64,000 nt of DNA from Bombyx mori (GCF_030269925.1 NC_085119.1:11815001-11879000); one strand, 5' to 3'; positions 42,971-53,504 are shown, counted from the stretch's first letter. The notes: a model not told the origin generated them from the letters alone. Numbers and translations are program-made.

Positions 42971-45853
42971 ATGGCGTATATAAGTAGAATAAAGCCCCTA
43001 TCCGTAACGATAGGATTTTTTAACGCTTACGGTCTCGCAAATCAGCGTGATCAGGTTTCTGACTTTTTGCGTGACCATCAAATTGATATCTTTTTAGTGC
43101 AGGAGACCCTACTTAAGCCCGCGCGCCGTGACCCTAAAATCGCGAACTATAACATGGTCAGGAACGACAGGCTCTCTGCTCGTGGTGGTGGTACCGTCAT
43201 TTACTATAGAAGAGCCCTGCATTGCGTCCCACTCGATCCTCCCGCGCTCGCTAATATCGAAGCATCAGTGTGCCGAATCTCACTGACGGGACACGCGCCG
43301 ATCGTTATCGCGTCCGTTTATCTTCCACCGGATAAGATCGTTCTAAGCAGTGATATCGAGGCGCTGCTCGGCATGGGGAGCTCTGTCATTCTGGCGGGCG
43401 ACCTAAATTGTAAACACATCAGGTGGAACTCACACACCACAACCCCGAATGGCAGGCGGCTTGACGCGTTAGTCGATAATCTCGCCTTCGATATCGTCGC
43501 TCCGCTAATCCCGACTCACTACCCGCTAAATATCGCGCATCGCCCGGATATACTCGACATAGCGTTATTAAAAAACGTAACTCTGCGCTTACACTCGATC
43601 GAAGTAGTTTCAGAGTTAGATTCAGACCACCGTCCCGTCGTTATGAAGCTCGGTCGCGCTCCCGATTCCGTTCCCGTCACGAGGACTGTGGTGGATTGGC
43701 ACACGCTGGGCATCAGCCTGGCTGAATCTGATCCACCATCGCTACCGTTTAGCCCGGACTCTACCCCGTCTCCTCAGGATACCGCTGAAGCCATAGACAT
43801 CTTAACGTCACACATCACCTCGACATTAGATAGGTCATCGAAACAAGTTGTAGCGGAGGACTTCCTTCACCGCTTCAAATTGTCCGACGATATTAGGGAA
43901 CTCCTTAGAGCTAAGAACGCCTCGATACGCGCCTACGACAGGTATCCTACCGCGGAAAATCGTATTCGAATGCGTGCCCTACAACGCGACGTAAAGTCTC
44001 GCATCGCCGAAGTCCGAGATGCCAGATGGTCTGATTTCTTAGAAGGACTCGCGCCCTCCCAAAGGTCTTACTACCGCTTAGCTCGTACTCTCAAATCGGA
44101 TACGGTAGTAACTATGCCCCCCCTCGTAGGCCCCTCAGGCCGACTCACGGCGTTCGATGATGACGAAAAAGCAGAGCTGCTGGCCGATACATTGCAAACC
44201 CAGTGTACGCCCAGCACTCAATCCGTGGACCCTGTTCATGTAGAATTAGTAGACAGTGAGGTAGAACGCAGAGCCTCCTTGCCATCCTCGGATGCGTTAC
44301 CACCCGTCACCCCGATGGAAGTTAAAGACTTGATCAAAGACCTACGTCCTCGCAAGGCTCCCGGTTCCGACGGTATATCCAACCGCGTTATTAAACTTCT
44401 ACCCGTCCAACTCATCGTGATGTTGGCATCTATTTTCAATGCCGCTATGGCGAATTGTATCTTTCCCGCGGTGTGGAAAGAAGCGGACGTTATCGGCATA
44501 CATAAACCCGGTAAACCAAAAAATCATCCGACGAGCTATCGCCCGATTAGCCTCCTCATGTCTCTAGGCAAACTGTATGAGCGTCTGCTCTACAAACGCC
44601 TCAGAGACTTCGTCTCATCAAAGGGCATTCTCATCGATGAACAATTCGGATTCCGTACAAATCACTCATGCGTTCAACAGGTGCACCGCCTCACGGAGCA
44701 TATTCTTGTGGGGCTTAATCGACCAAAACCGTTATACACGGGAGCTCTCTTCTTCGACGTCGCAAAAGCGTTCGACAAAGTCTGGCACAACGGTTTGATT
44801 TTCAAACTATTCAACATGGGCGTGCCGGATAGTCTCGTGCTCATCATACGGGACTTCTTGTCGAACCGCTCTTTTCGATATCGAGTCGAGGGAACCCGCT
44901 CCTCCCCACGACCTCTCACAGCTGGAGTCCCGCAAGGCTCTGTCCTCTCACCCCTCCTATTTAGCTTATTCGTTAACGATATTCCCCGGTCGCCGCCGAC
45001 CCATTTAGCTTTATTTGCCGACGACACGACTGTTTACTATTCCAGTAGAAACAAGTCCCTAATCGCGAAGAAGCTTCAGAGCGCAGCCCTAGCCCTAGGA
45101 CAGTGGTTCCGAAAATGGCGCATAGACATCAACCCAGCGAAAAGTACTGCGGTGCTATTTCAGAGGGGAAGCTCCACACGGATTTCCTCCCGTATTAGGA
45201 GGAGGAATCTCACACCCCCGATTACTCTCTTTAGTCAATCCATACCCTGGGCCAGGAAGGTCAAGTACCTGGGCGTTACCCTGGATGCATCGATGACATT
45301 CCGCCCGCATATAAAATCAGTCCGTGACCGTGCCGCGTTTATTCTCGGTAGACTCTACCCCATGATTTGTAAGCGGAGTAAAATGTCCCTTCGGAACAAG
45401 GTGACACTTTACAAAACTTGCATAAGGCCCGTCATGACTTACGCGAGTGTGGTGTTCGCTCACGCGGCCCGCACACACATAGACACCCTTCAATCTCTAC
45501 AATCCCGCTTTTGCAGGTTAGCCGTCGGAGCTCCGTGGTTCGTGAGGAACGTTGACCTACACGACGACCTGGGCCTCGAATCTATACAGAAATACATGAA
45601 GTCAGCGTCGGAACGGTACTTCGATAAGGCTATGCGTCATGATAATCGCCTTATCGTAGCCGCCGCTGACTACTCCCCGAATCCTGATCATGCAGGAGCC
45701 AGTCACCGTCGACGCCCTAGACACGTCCTTACGGATCCATCAGATCCAATAACCGTTGCATTAGATGCCTTCAGCTCTAATACTAGGGGCAGGCTTAGGG
45801 ACCCCGGTAACCGTACTCGTCGAACTCGACAAAGAGGTCGACGTGCAACCTAA
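42971..45853 (+). CDS. Jockey LINE ORF2 (endonuclease-reverse transcriptase), 960 aa
   Basis: The enzyme nicks target DNA and copies the element RNA at the nick. The N-terminal apurinic-type endonuclease domain (about 1-230) shows GFFNAYGL, QETL, ILAGDLNCKHIRWNS and the catalytic SDHRPV motif. The reverse transcriptase (about 450-740) shows KAPGSDGI, SYRPISLL, DEQFGFR, AGVPQGSVLSPLLF and the catalytic F682-A-D-D685. The C-terminus carries RRRPRHVLTDPSDPITV, which is shared with the other Jockey fragments. There is no C-terminal CCHC knuckle, unlike the R1-clade ORF2. Length and layout match Jockey-clade elements, and the frame is uninterrupted. ORF2 starts 3 nt after the ORF1 stop, so it is probably expressed by reinitiation or stop readthrough. 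Confidence 0.92.
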   Translation: MAYISRIKPLSVTIGFFNAYGLANQRDQVSDFLRDHQIDIFLVQETLLKPARRDPKIANYNMVRNDRLSARGGGTVIYYRRALHCVPLDPPALANIEASVCRISLTGHAPIVIASVYLPPDKIVLSSDIEALLGMGSSVILAGDLNCKHIRWNSHTTTPNGRRLDALVDNLAFDIVAPLIPTHYPLNIAHRPDILDIALLKNVTLRLHSIEVVSELDSDHRPVVMKLGRAPDSVPVTRTVVDWHTLGISLAESDPPSLPFSPDSTPSPQDTAEAIDILTSHITSTLDRSSKQVVAEDFLHRFKLSDDIRELLRAKNASIRAYDRYPTAENRIRMRALQRDVKSRIAEVRDARWSDFLEGLAPSQRSYYRLARTLKSDTVVTMPPLVGPSGRLTAFDDDEKAELLADTLQTQCTPSTQSVDPVHVELVDSEVERRASLPSSDALPPVTPMEVKDLIKDLRPRKAPGSDGISNRVIKLLPVQLIVMLASIFNAAMANCIFPAVWKEADVIGIHKPGKPKNHPTSYRPISLLMSLGKLYERLLYKRLRDFVSSKGILIDEQFGFRTNHSCVQQVHRLTEHILVGLNRPKPLYTGALFFDVAKAFDKVWHNGLIFKLFNMGVPDSLVLIIRDFLSNRSFRYRVEGTRSSPRPLTAGVPQGSVLSPLLFSLFVNDIPRSPPTHLALFADDTTVYYSSRNKSLIAKKLQSAALALGQWFRKWRIDINPAKSTAVLFQRGSSTRISSRIRRRNLTPPITLFSQSIPWARKVKYLGVTLDASMTFRPHIKSVRDRAAFILGRLYPMICKRSKMSLRNKVTLYKTCIRPVMTYASVVFAHAARTHIDTLQSLQSRFCRLAVGAPWFVRNVDLHDDLGLESIQKYMKSASERYFDKAMRHDNRLIVAAADYSPNPDHAGASHRRRPRHVLTDPSDPITVALDAFSSNTRGRLRDPGNRTRRTRQRGRRAT

Positions 45854-46075
45854 CCCATGCATCAGCCCGCTGAGTTTCTCGGATCTTCTCAGCGGGTCGC
45901 GATTCCGATCCGGTAGTAGATTCATTCGCAAAACAATTGCTCTTGAGTTGTTAGGTCTCCTTCGGAGGCGCTCGCGCAGTTGTTAGCAAATCCCGCCCCT
46001 CTTGGCTGAGCCTTTGCTCGCCCACCTGTCCTGGTGAAACTGGAAAGGCCTCCGGGCCACCAGTAATCCTTCAAT

Positions 46076-46106
<31 letters not shown>

Positions 46107-46111
<5 letters not shown>

Positions 46112-46117
46112 TATATC
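46107..46117. repeat. Target-site duplication of the Jockey LINE, right
   Basis: Second copy of GAACTTATATC, where Bm1 sequence resumes. Confidence 0.95.
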
Positions 46118-46227
46118 TCAAGGTGAGTGGCGCATTTACGTTGTAGATGTATGTGGGCTCGAGTAACCACTTCGCAACACCAGGGTGGCTATGAGCTCAC
46201 CCACCCATCTAAGCAATAAAAAAAACT

Positions 46228-46929
46228 TTACTAATATTGTTATTTAAATATGTACAACTAAAACAAAAACATAAAAAATAATGTGTACTCGTAAAAAAAA
46301 GATTAAGATATAAATCAATTATCGGTTATTTAAAAAAATAATCGATATATGAATTTCATGTAATTATTTTTCTTTATACTGACAACACTGAATTTAATCT
46401 GACTGACTGATACTTCGCTTGCTGCTTGTGGTGTTGTGCTTGCGTACAAAATGGATGTGTTTTGATTTTTCTTCGATTTATTTTACTTTTATCAATAACG
46501 TTTCATACTACGACTAAAAAACATTGTGTGAATTGTGGTTTTACCCTGCCGAGATTTAAAACCGTGTATATGCTCTCCTTTGCTATTTTTAGATGATACT
46601 AATTGTGTATGAAGATGAAGGAAATATAGATATTTCAAGAATTAAGTGTGTTTTTATACCCTATTGGATAAAAATACATTAGGAACATCTTAAACATTAA
46701 GAAAAGAAAAGTTCTTGAAGTATCTCACAATCCGACACTTATTTATATAGAAAATTAACCTCAAAACGAGTTTTTATTTTTATTATGTTTTTTATAATAG
46801 TGGCGTCAATTTCAATATATTTTTTAGATATCCAATACATTTAAGAATTTGAATCAGTACATTTTTATAGTAATATTTGATGTCCATCTTGGGCGTAGCA
46901 CACTATGGAGAGTGGGCAATCCCCTTTGT
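46228..46929. other. AT-rich non-coding stretch
   Basis: Nothing recognised. Confidence 0.35.
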
Positions 46930-47302
46930 AAGTCGTCGTGGCCTAAAGGATAAGACGTCCGGTGCATACGTATTGAGCGATGCACCGGTGTTCGATCCCA
47001 GGCGGGTACCAATTTTTCTAATGAAATATGTACTCAACAAATGTTCACGATCGACTTCCACGCTGAAGGAATAACATCGTGTAATAAAAATCAAACCCGC
47101 AAAATTATAATTTGTGTAATTACCGGTAGTAGGACCTCTTGTGAGTCCGCACGGGTACGTACCACCACCACCCTGTCTATTTCTGCCGTGAAGCAGTAAT
47201 GCGTTTCGGTTTGAAAGGTGGGGCAGCCGTTGTAACTATACTTTAAACCTTAGAACTCATATCTCAAGGTGAGTGGCGCATTTACGTCGTAGATGTCTAT
47301 GG

Positions 47303-47971
47303 CGTGGTTATCGCACCATCTCTTTCGAGGCGGCGTGTATGCTGGCTGGGACGCCGCCTTGGGTTCTGGAGGTGGAGGCGCTCGCCGCTGACTATCAGTG
47401 GCGGGCTGACCTTCGTGCCAGAGGCGTGGCGCGTCCCAGCCCCAGTGTGGTCAGAGCGCGGAGGGCCCCATCTCGGCGGTCCATGCTGGAATCATGGTCC
47501 AGGCGGCTAGCCGATCCTTCGGCTGGTCGTAGGACCGTCGAGGCGATTCGCCCAGTCCTAGTGGACTGGGTGAATCGTGACAGAGGATGCCTCACTTTCC
47601 GGCTCACGCAGGTGCTCACTGGGCATGGTTGCTTCGGTGAGTTCCTGCACCGGATCGGAGCCGAGCCGACGCCAGAGTGCCACCATTGTGGTTGTGACTT
47701 GGACACGGCTGAGCACACGCTCGTTGCCTGCTCGTTCCCTGCATGGGAGGGGTGGCGTCGTGTCCTCGTCGCAAAAATAGGAAACGACTTGTCGTTGCTG
47801 AGTGTTGTGGCATCGATGCTCGGCGACGACGAGTCGTGGAAGGCGATGCTCGACTTCTGCGAGTGCACCATCTCGCAGAAGGAGGCGACGGGGCGCGTGA
47901 GAGACGTGCAAGCCCACCGCCGTCGAGCGGGGGCCAGGGAGGCGGATCTCGCCCAAGGCCTGGCCCTTTAG
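47303..47971 (+). pseudogene. R1-clade ORF2 C-terminal fragment
   Basis: Open from the truncation point. It starts RGYRTISFEAACMLAGTPPW, matching RRYRTVSFEAACVLAGPPPW of copy 1, and contains the C-terminal zinc knuckle Cys-His-His-Cys followed by AEHTLVAC (C-x2-C-x8-H-x4-C). It ends with TAG at 47969. No reverse-transcriptase or endonuclease domain remains. The open frame upstream is fused to Bm1 sequence and has no meaning. The knuckle is the part that copy 1 has lost. Confidence 0.85.
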
Positions 47972-48389
47972 CGGGCCTAAGAAGACGACGTACAAGCTGC
48001 TCTGCACGCGTTTTACGCAAGAGGATCCGGGTGATGGAAGGCCGGCTATCCTCGGCCCACGCTGGTTCTGACCCAGCGGGGTATTCCGTAGGATAACCCA
48101 TTCTAACCGGCACTATCTATGCGGGTTCCAGATAGCCTGCCGACCGAGAGGGCTGGTGGTCGTGGCGCCGACGACCGCCGGTCCAGCGTCCCGAGGGGGA
48201 GGGTGATGGGAGAGATGTGCTCCGCACTAAACGCTTCACTTTCCCCCCTTTGCCTTTTCATGGGTTCTGTCTCATGCGAGGTTCGGACGCGGGTTGTTGA
48301 GCGACAGGAGGTTTTAGTCAGTTCGACTCCGACATGCCCCGCCCTCCATCCCCAGGGGAGGGCGGAAGTCCGGCGATTTCCTCCTGGCC
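47972..48389 (+). other. 3' UTR of R1-clade copy 2
   Basis: GC-rich. Contains CTGGTTCTGACCCAGCGGGG like copy 1. A perfect 9-bp stem (48339-48347 CCGCCCTCC with 48357-48365 GGAGGGCGG) lies 24 nt before the A-tail. Confidence 0.7.
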
Positions 48390-48460
48390 AAAAAAAAAAA
48401 GTCTATGGGCTCCAGTAACCACTGAACACCAGGTGGGCTGTGAGCTCGTCCACCCATCTA

Positions 48461-49031
48461 GCTGAATTAAGTGGAGTTGGTTCTAAGGAAAATTGATGAG
48501 GGAATGTTATAGCAGATTTACAAGACGGGGTAGAGAAATCCATGTTTTGTTACTAAGAATAGCCTATTACTATGTAAGAACTTCAGGCCGCAATTATTTT
48601 CGTACCTAACTGGAATTTTAAAAATAAAATAAAACTATCGACCAATTTAAATATTCATGATCGTATATTCAAGAAACAGTTAGTGATAAAAACGGACATA
48701 TTAATGGATGCACGTAAATTTTCTAAAAACAACACATCTTCTTTTTAATAATAAACCATGTTGGGAAACATTTTCAAATTGGGAGTATCGAAATGTGAAA
48801 CCAAATCGGACATAAAACCGCCGATTAGTATCGCTGCCTACTCCGCGTCAGCTCAATATTTTCGCTTCTGTTCCTCCGAAGAACTTGATATATTTACCAA
48901 GAAACTAATAAACAGATACCGATCAGTCTAATTTTGTGACAGAAAATCGTTTTATATATTAAATTCCATAAAGTTTTTATAACATTTCTTTTTGTTTCCC
49001 ATCTTATTCGGTTCACCAAATGTACCGTAGT
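48461..49031. other. AT-rich non-coding stretch
   Basis: Nothing recognised. Confidence 0.35.
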
Positions 49032-49239
49032 TATTTTTTATTTTATTGCTTAGATGTACGGACGAACTCTCAGCCCGCCTGGTTTTAAGTGGTTACTGGA
49101 GCCCATAGACATCAACAATGTAAATGCCGCCAACCATCTTGAGATACGAGTTCTAAGGTCTCAGTATAGTTACAACAGCTGCCCCACCCTTCAAACCAAA
49201 ACGCATTACTACTTCACGGCAGCAATAGGCGGGGTAGTA
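49032..49239 (-). mobile_element. Bm1 SINE, 5'-truncated, minus strand
   Basis: TTATTGCTTAGATGTACGGACG, then the body to CTTCACGGCAGCAATAGGCGG. Confidence 0.9.
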
Positions 49240-49375
49240 ATAGTAATTGTAATTGATTTATTTTGAAATTCAGATAATCCGTTGCCTAGCATACAGCTGA
49301 CTCGATGGTAAGCGGTGATCCAATGCTAGGGATACAGCCAAGCCTCTCCCATAAATGCAGCAAATTCGAATCATT
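49240..49375 (-). mobile_element. Repeat B, degraded, minus strand
   Basis: TTGCCTAGCATACAGCTGAC, TCGATGGTAAGCGGTGATCC, CAATGCTAGGGATACAGCCAAGCC: a weak but ordered match to repeat B. Confidence 0.5.
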
Positions 49376-50384
49376 AAGTAATCATATCAGAGCGTAGACG
49401 TAATATGGTATCCAGCGATATAATATAATGTCATTATAAAAACCACAACTATTATACTTGATAGACAAATCCCGCATCAGGTCGAAAGTCATTCGAAATC
49501 CATCATTCATTCGCAACGAGTCATCCAAAAACGAATATTTCCGAGTCAATAAACGTCTCTGTTTGTTTTTCTAACAGGAAACCTATTTAGTTTTGTTAAT
49601 AAATAAAATAAAAAAACTAAGAAGAAGCCGCGTGGGTGGCGACTGATGACAGTTTAAGTAGTGTTACTCGATATCAACGGGCAGCAGTTTGTTTTTCTTG
49701 AACACACCCAAATTGTCGGAAGCTAATATGTCGATATTACGACGGATCGGTAATAGGGTCTTTATGGTTAAAATCGTCAGCAACGTTTACGGAAGACCTT
49801 CTTTATTGCCACTTAACCCTTAAACTTTCCGGAGTAACGGTGAAGAGAGGTCAGCTGTTTTTAAATTTTGTTTACCAAAAAAAATCCCGTGAATCCAAAT
49901 GTTATTTTGGAACCGTTTAACAAATGAACTTATATACTAATAGATTGCGTTATAAACTTGGTATAAAACTATCTCCAATGCGTCTGAGGTATTTTTAGGT
50001 AAATTAAATTTATAGGATAAATTTATGCTTGAATTTATAGGATAAATTTTTCGACTTTATTTCACTATGACGTCATAAACTTTCCACTAATCTATAATTT
50101 ACTCGCTAACATATATCCACAGTTACATGTGTCCATTCGATTTATGGTCGTTAATAAGATTTCAGGCCTACTTTAAAGATTAATGTTTATTATCTACCAT
50201 TCAACACATCTCAAACTTACACACTCTTTTTTGGCGGCTACACCTTTATTTATGGAATCGAATGTGATTTAATCTTTCTATTAAATTTAGAACGAATAAC
50301 AGCAGTGAACTGGAACATCTATTGAATTTTTAATATGCAGAAATGTGAATAGATATTCATATCCGACTCAGGCGACGGGGCAAA
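49376..50384. other. AT-rich non-coding stretch
   Basis: Nothing recognised. Confidence 0.35.
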
Positions 50385-50600
50385 GCAAAGCCGCTGTCGG
50401 GGATCCACTCTCGATGCTTTTAGGCCCCTCAAGCACCGGTCATCATCCTCGTCGACTACGATGAAGAGTTCGACAAGCGAACTAACCCATACAAACAACA
50501 CAATGAGTTTCTCGCTGGATCTTCTGAGTGGGTCGCGATTTCGATCCGGTGGTAGATTCTGTGAAGCGTGTAGCTGGAATAGCCTCTTGGCCTACCACAT
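50385..50600 (+). mobile_element. Jockey-type LINE 3' region fragment, plus strand
   Basis: Sense match to the Jockey-type 3' part: GATCCACTCTCGATGC, AAGCACCGGTCATCATCC, GAGTTTCTCGCTGGATCTTC, GATCCGGTGGTAGATTCTG. It ends without the usual GGCTATCAGC end or A-tail, so it is truncated at both ends. Confidence 0.65.
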
Positions 50601-50613
50601 ATTAATGTTTATG

Positions 50614-50934
50614 TTTTTTTTAATTGCTTAGATAGCTGGACGAGCTCACAGCCCACCTGGTGTTAAGTGGTTGCTGGAGCCTATAGATATCTACAACGTA
50701 AAAGCGCCACCCACTCTGAGATATAAGTTTTAAGGTCTCAGTATGGTTACAATGGCTGTCCCACCCTTCACCGAAACGCATTACTGCTTCACGGCAGAAA
50801 TAGGCAGGGCGGTGTTAACAATCCGTGTGGACTCACAAGAGGTCCTACCACCAGTTATAACGCAAATTATAATTTTGCGGGTTTGATTTTAATTACACGA
50901 TGTTATTCCTTCACCGTGGAAGTCAATCGTGAAG
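50614..50934 (-). mobile_element. Bm1 SINE, minus strand, two-thirds length
   Basis: TTAATTGCTTAGATAGCTGG, body, then CCACCAGTTATAACGC, TAATTTTGCGGGTTTGATTT and TTCCTTCACCGTGGAAGTCA. Only the tRNA-like head is missing. Confidence 0.92.
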
Positions 50935-52033
50935 ATTTCTTATGTTTTAAAATATTACAATGAAAACGGTAATAACCTTGAAAACAAAAAAAACAATCAC
51001 CCCTTTTCGTATAATAGAGCATCATCAGTATCATGTAACTTCGCAGCAAAGTAATAAGTTAGCAATAAGATGTTTTTATTCTTAGCCTCTGTATAACTTT
51101 TAATACATTATATCAGTTGAATTTTCTATTTTAATATATCAACCTACATTTTTTTTTATATTATTCAACTGCTAAAAATAAATCGCTAGATAGTGGTAAT
51201 CACGAATTTAAACTCGGAAATGCATTGATATTTTCCACAAATCAATAAAATCAAGAACTCACAAATTACGTTAGTGTGTATTTGATTCCGAATAAGGACA
51301 CGTGGCAACCCTCAGGGCAACCCCTATTTTAATTCTGCGTCTCTTACATACAAATTGATATAGCTGTTAGGGAAAAAGAGAAAAAGAATTTGTTTGTGTG
51401 AGTGAGCGGCGCGGGCCCAAACATCTGCCAGGATCTGATATTTTTTGTTTGGTCTGATTTAAGCTTGATAATAATAAACGGATTTTATAGGAACAGAGTA
51501 CAATTTTAGTAACACGAATCACCGCTCAGTGTTAATAGTTTTTGTTGGATTAGTTTTTAACAAGATGACCAGGGAGCTCATGCTTTAGCTGTTGTTAAGT
51601 GATTACGGAAACCTGTAGATGTTAACAACACATAGGTGGGATAGTTATGCCTACGGTACTTGTTCATGTATAATTAATTCAATTCAATTCAATTCATTTA
51701 TTTATCAGATAACAATAATCCATCAATTTTACATAAAACATTTAAATCAAAATTAAATTAGAATAGATAAACAAAATAAATAAACAAGTAGACCTTCTCA
51801 ACTAAGATTATAATATTATTTAAAATGTTAAAAACGTCAAATACCAAAATCTTTAATCTGCTAAAAATGTTAATTTATAAGCATTAATTACGAATTCTAC
51901 CGTTATATTTATTTACTTGAGGTTATCATTAATTTTTGTTAGTCTGCAAGTGAATCCGTGGTGCAATGCTTCAAATATTGACAGCCGTAACGGTCTGCTT
52001 AGTCCCTTCATAAGTAATGTATCACGTCTTTTA
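50935..52033. other. AT-rich non-coding stretch
   Basis: Contains a possible old Bm1 trace at 51565-51650 (GGGAGCTCATGCTTTAGC, CCTGTAGATGTTAACAACAC) and a short (ATTCA)n run at about 51669-51695. No gene is seen. Confidence 0.4.
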
Positions 52034-52277
52034 TTTACTGGTGGTAGAACCTCTTGTGAATCCGCGCGGGTGGGTACCACCACCTTGCCATTTCTGCCGT
52101 GAAGCAGTAATGCGTTTCGGTTTGAAGGGCGGGGCAGCCGTTGTAACTATACTAAGACCTTAGAACTTATCTCTCAATGTGGGTGGCGCATTTACGCTGT
52201 AGATGTCTATAGGCTCCAGTAACCACTTAACACCAGGTGGACTGTGAGCTCGTCCACACATCTAAGCAATAAAAAAT
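52034..52277 (+). mobile_element. Bm1 SINE, 5'-truncated, plus strand
   Basis: TTACTGGTGGTAGAACCTC through CTCCAGTAACCACTTAACACC to TAAGCAATAAAAAATA. Well preserved. Confidence 0.92.
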
Positions 52278-52557
52278 AATTATTAAGACGGTTAAACAGC
52301 GTAAAATTGGAGCTCAATTTTTAATCTTAATGATTAAATAGCGAAAATACTTCCACATCGGCGTGCGCTGCTCTGTGAGAAACCCATAAAAATACGTTTT
52401 GTTAATCGTACTCATTACAACAAATCTAACAGGGCGATAGGCTCAGTTGATCGAAGAAATAATAAATATCCACGGTATGCCGTTTCTATCCTTCCAATGC
52501 AGACATAAGGTACTATATAATAACAGAAATACAAGTTTGATAACACAACAATAAAAA
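52278..52557. other. AT-rich non-coding stretch
   Basis: Nothing recognised. Confidence 0.35.
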
Positions 52558-52733
52558 AGAGGCTATTTCAGCTTCTCCTCGACGTGTAGGTGAGCTCACG
52601 GCGCTCAAACCGGGAGTGTTGCTAACACTGGCTCTAGCAAGAGCAGTACTTCGCTGAATCTATCACCGGATCGGAATCGCGACCTACTAAGAAGAACCGG
52701 CGAGAAACTCTTTGTGCTGTCTGTGGGTTAAGC
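52558..52733 (-). mobile_element. Jockey-type LINE 3' UTR, minus strand (first of a tandem pair)
   Basis: GAGGCTATTTCAGCTTCTCC, GGTGAGCTCACGGCGCTC, AGCAGTACTTCGCTGAATC, CGGCGAGAAACTCTTTG. It lacks the terminal CCTACCTATGCTGATAGCC block. Confidence 0.75.
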
Positions 52734-53095
52734 TTTTTTTTTCCTACCTATGCTGATAGCCTTGAGAGGCTATTTCAGCTCCTCCCTAACATGGAGGTGA
52801 GCTCACGGGGCTCAAACCGGAGTAAGGCTAACACTGGTCCTAGCAAGAGCAGTGCTTCGCAGAATCTACCACCGGATCGAAAACGCGACCCACTGAGAAG
52901 ATCCGCCGAGAAATTCAGTGGGCTGTGTCTGTGTGTTAATTCGCTCATCGAGCCCTTCGTCACAAGCGACGGGTTCGACGAGGTTAAGCTGCACGAAGAA
53001 CCTATCATCGCCTGCGACGTATTATTCGTCAAGAGCGATGACCGGTGCTCGGATTACCTAAAAGCAACAATAGTGGATCGGGAGAATGTTGATAT
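52734..53095 (-). mobile_element. Jockey-type LINE 3' UTR, minus strand (second of a tandem pair)
   Basis: Complete 3' end: TTTTTTTTCCTACCTATGCT, GGTGAGCTCACGGGGCTC, AGTGCTTCGCAGAATCTACC, GTCGTCAC-type AAGCGACGGGTTCGACGAG, ACCGGTGCTCGGATTACC. The plus-strand open frame over it (52791-53213) is antisense to a transposon 3' end and is not a gene. Confidence 0.8.
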
Positions 53096-53200
53096 GCAAA
53101 TACGTATATTTGAATACAACATCATTAAAAGTCATTTTCATTTATTTCAATACCTTAGATTTACTTGGAAATTTGTACACGCATCAATAACCGGTGATAA

Positions 53201-53504
53201 TCTATATACATAAATAAAATTTTAGTGTATGTTTGTAATATTAAAATAACTGGTTTTTACTACATGCATATGAATTTATATACGTTACATATACCAAAAT
53301 AACATTTTTTACAATTTTTGTCTGTTTGTCTGTTCCGGCTAATCTCTAGAACGGCTGGACCGATTTTGACGGGACTGTCACTGGCAGATAGCTGATGTAA
53401 TAAGGAGTAACTTAAGCTACTTATATCTTAGAAAGAATCTGAATTATTTTCAAATAAAATATTGTTTTGTTCAATCCCACGGACGAAGTGGCAGGCACAG
53501 CTAG
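53201..53504 (+). mobile_element. Helitron-like non-autonomous element, 304 bp
   Basis: Begins TCTATATACATAAATAAAAT after an A (53200) and ends GGCAGGCACAGCTAG before a T (53505), the Helitron A|TC...CTAG|T insertion pattern. The phrase GGCTGGACCGATTTTGACGG and the end GGACGAAGTGGCAGGCACAG are typical of lepidopteran Helitron-like repeats. A short CCAC/GTGG stem precedes the end. No coding. Confidence 0.75.

Larger units (their letters stand above)
40939..46106 (+). mobile_element. Full-length Jockey-clade LINE, 5168 bp
   Basis: Complete layout: a 0.4-kb 5' leader with two sets of tandem repeats, ORF1 (41345-42967) with three zinc knuckles, ORF2 (42971-45853) with endonuclease and reverse transcriptase, a short 3' UTR and a 28-A tail (46079-46106). 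Both ORFs are open, and the target-site duplication is exact. The copy therefore looks young and possibly transposition-competent. It is related to, but distinct from, the BMC1-like 3' ends elsewhere in the window. Confidence 0.92.
40907..46227 (+). mobile_element. Bm1 SINE split by the full-length Jockey LINE
   Basis: A Bm1 fragment starts at GTAACTATACTTGAGACC, runs to GAACTTATATC at 40938, and continues at 46107 with GAACTTATATCTCAAGGTG through CATTTACGTTGTAGATG to TAAGCAATAAAAAAAA. The hexamer-rich duplicate GAACTTATATC is the LINE's target-site duplication. Confidence 0.9.
47303..48400 (+). mobile_element. R1-clade LINE, copy 2, heavily 5'-truncated
   Basis: 1098 bp covering the end of ORF2, a 0.4-kb 3' UTR and an 11-A tail. 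GTCTATGG flanks it at 47295-47302 and 48401-48408. It is related to copy 1 but clearly diverged in the 3' UTR, so it is a different family or subfamily. Confidence 0.88.
46930..48460 (+). mobile_element. Bm1 SINE with tRNA-like head, split by R1-clade copy 2
   Basis: The head (AGTCGTCGTGGCCTAAAGGATAAGACGTC, with B-box-like GGTGTTCGATCCC) runs into a complete body to GATGTCTATGG at 47302. The last part continues at 48401 with GTCTATGGGCTCCAGTAACC and ends CCACCCATCTA without an A-tail. It is near full-length apart from the insertion. Confidence 0.9.

Noticed and set aside
52791..53213. 140-residue plus-strand open frame
   Set aside because: It runs antisense through a Jockey-type LINE 3' UTR that recurs several times in the window.
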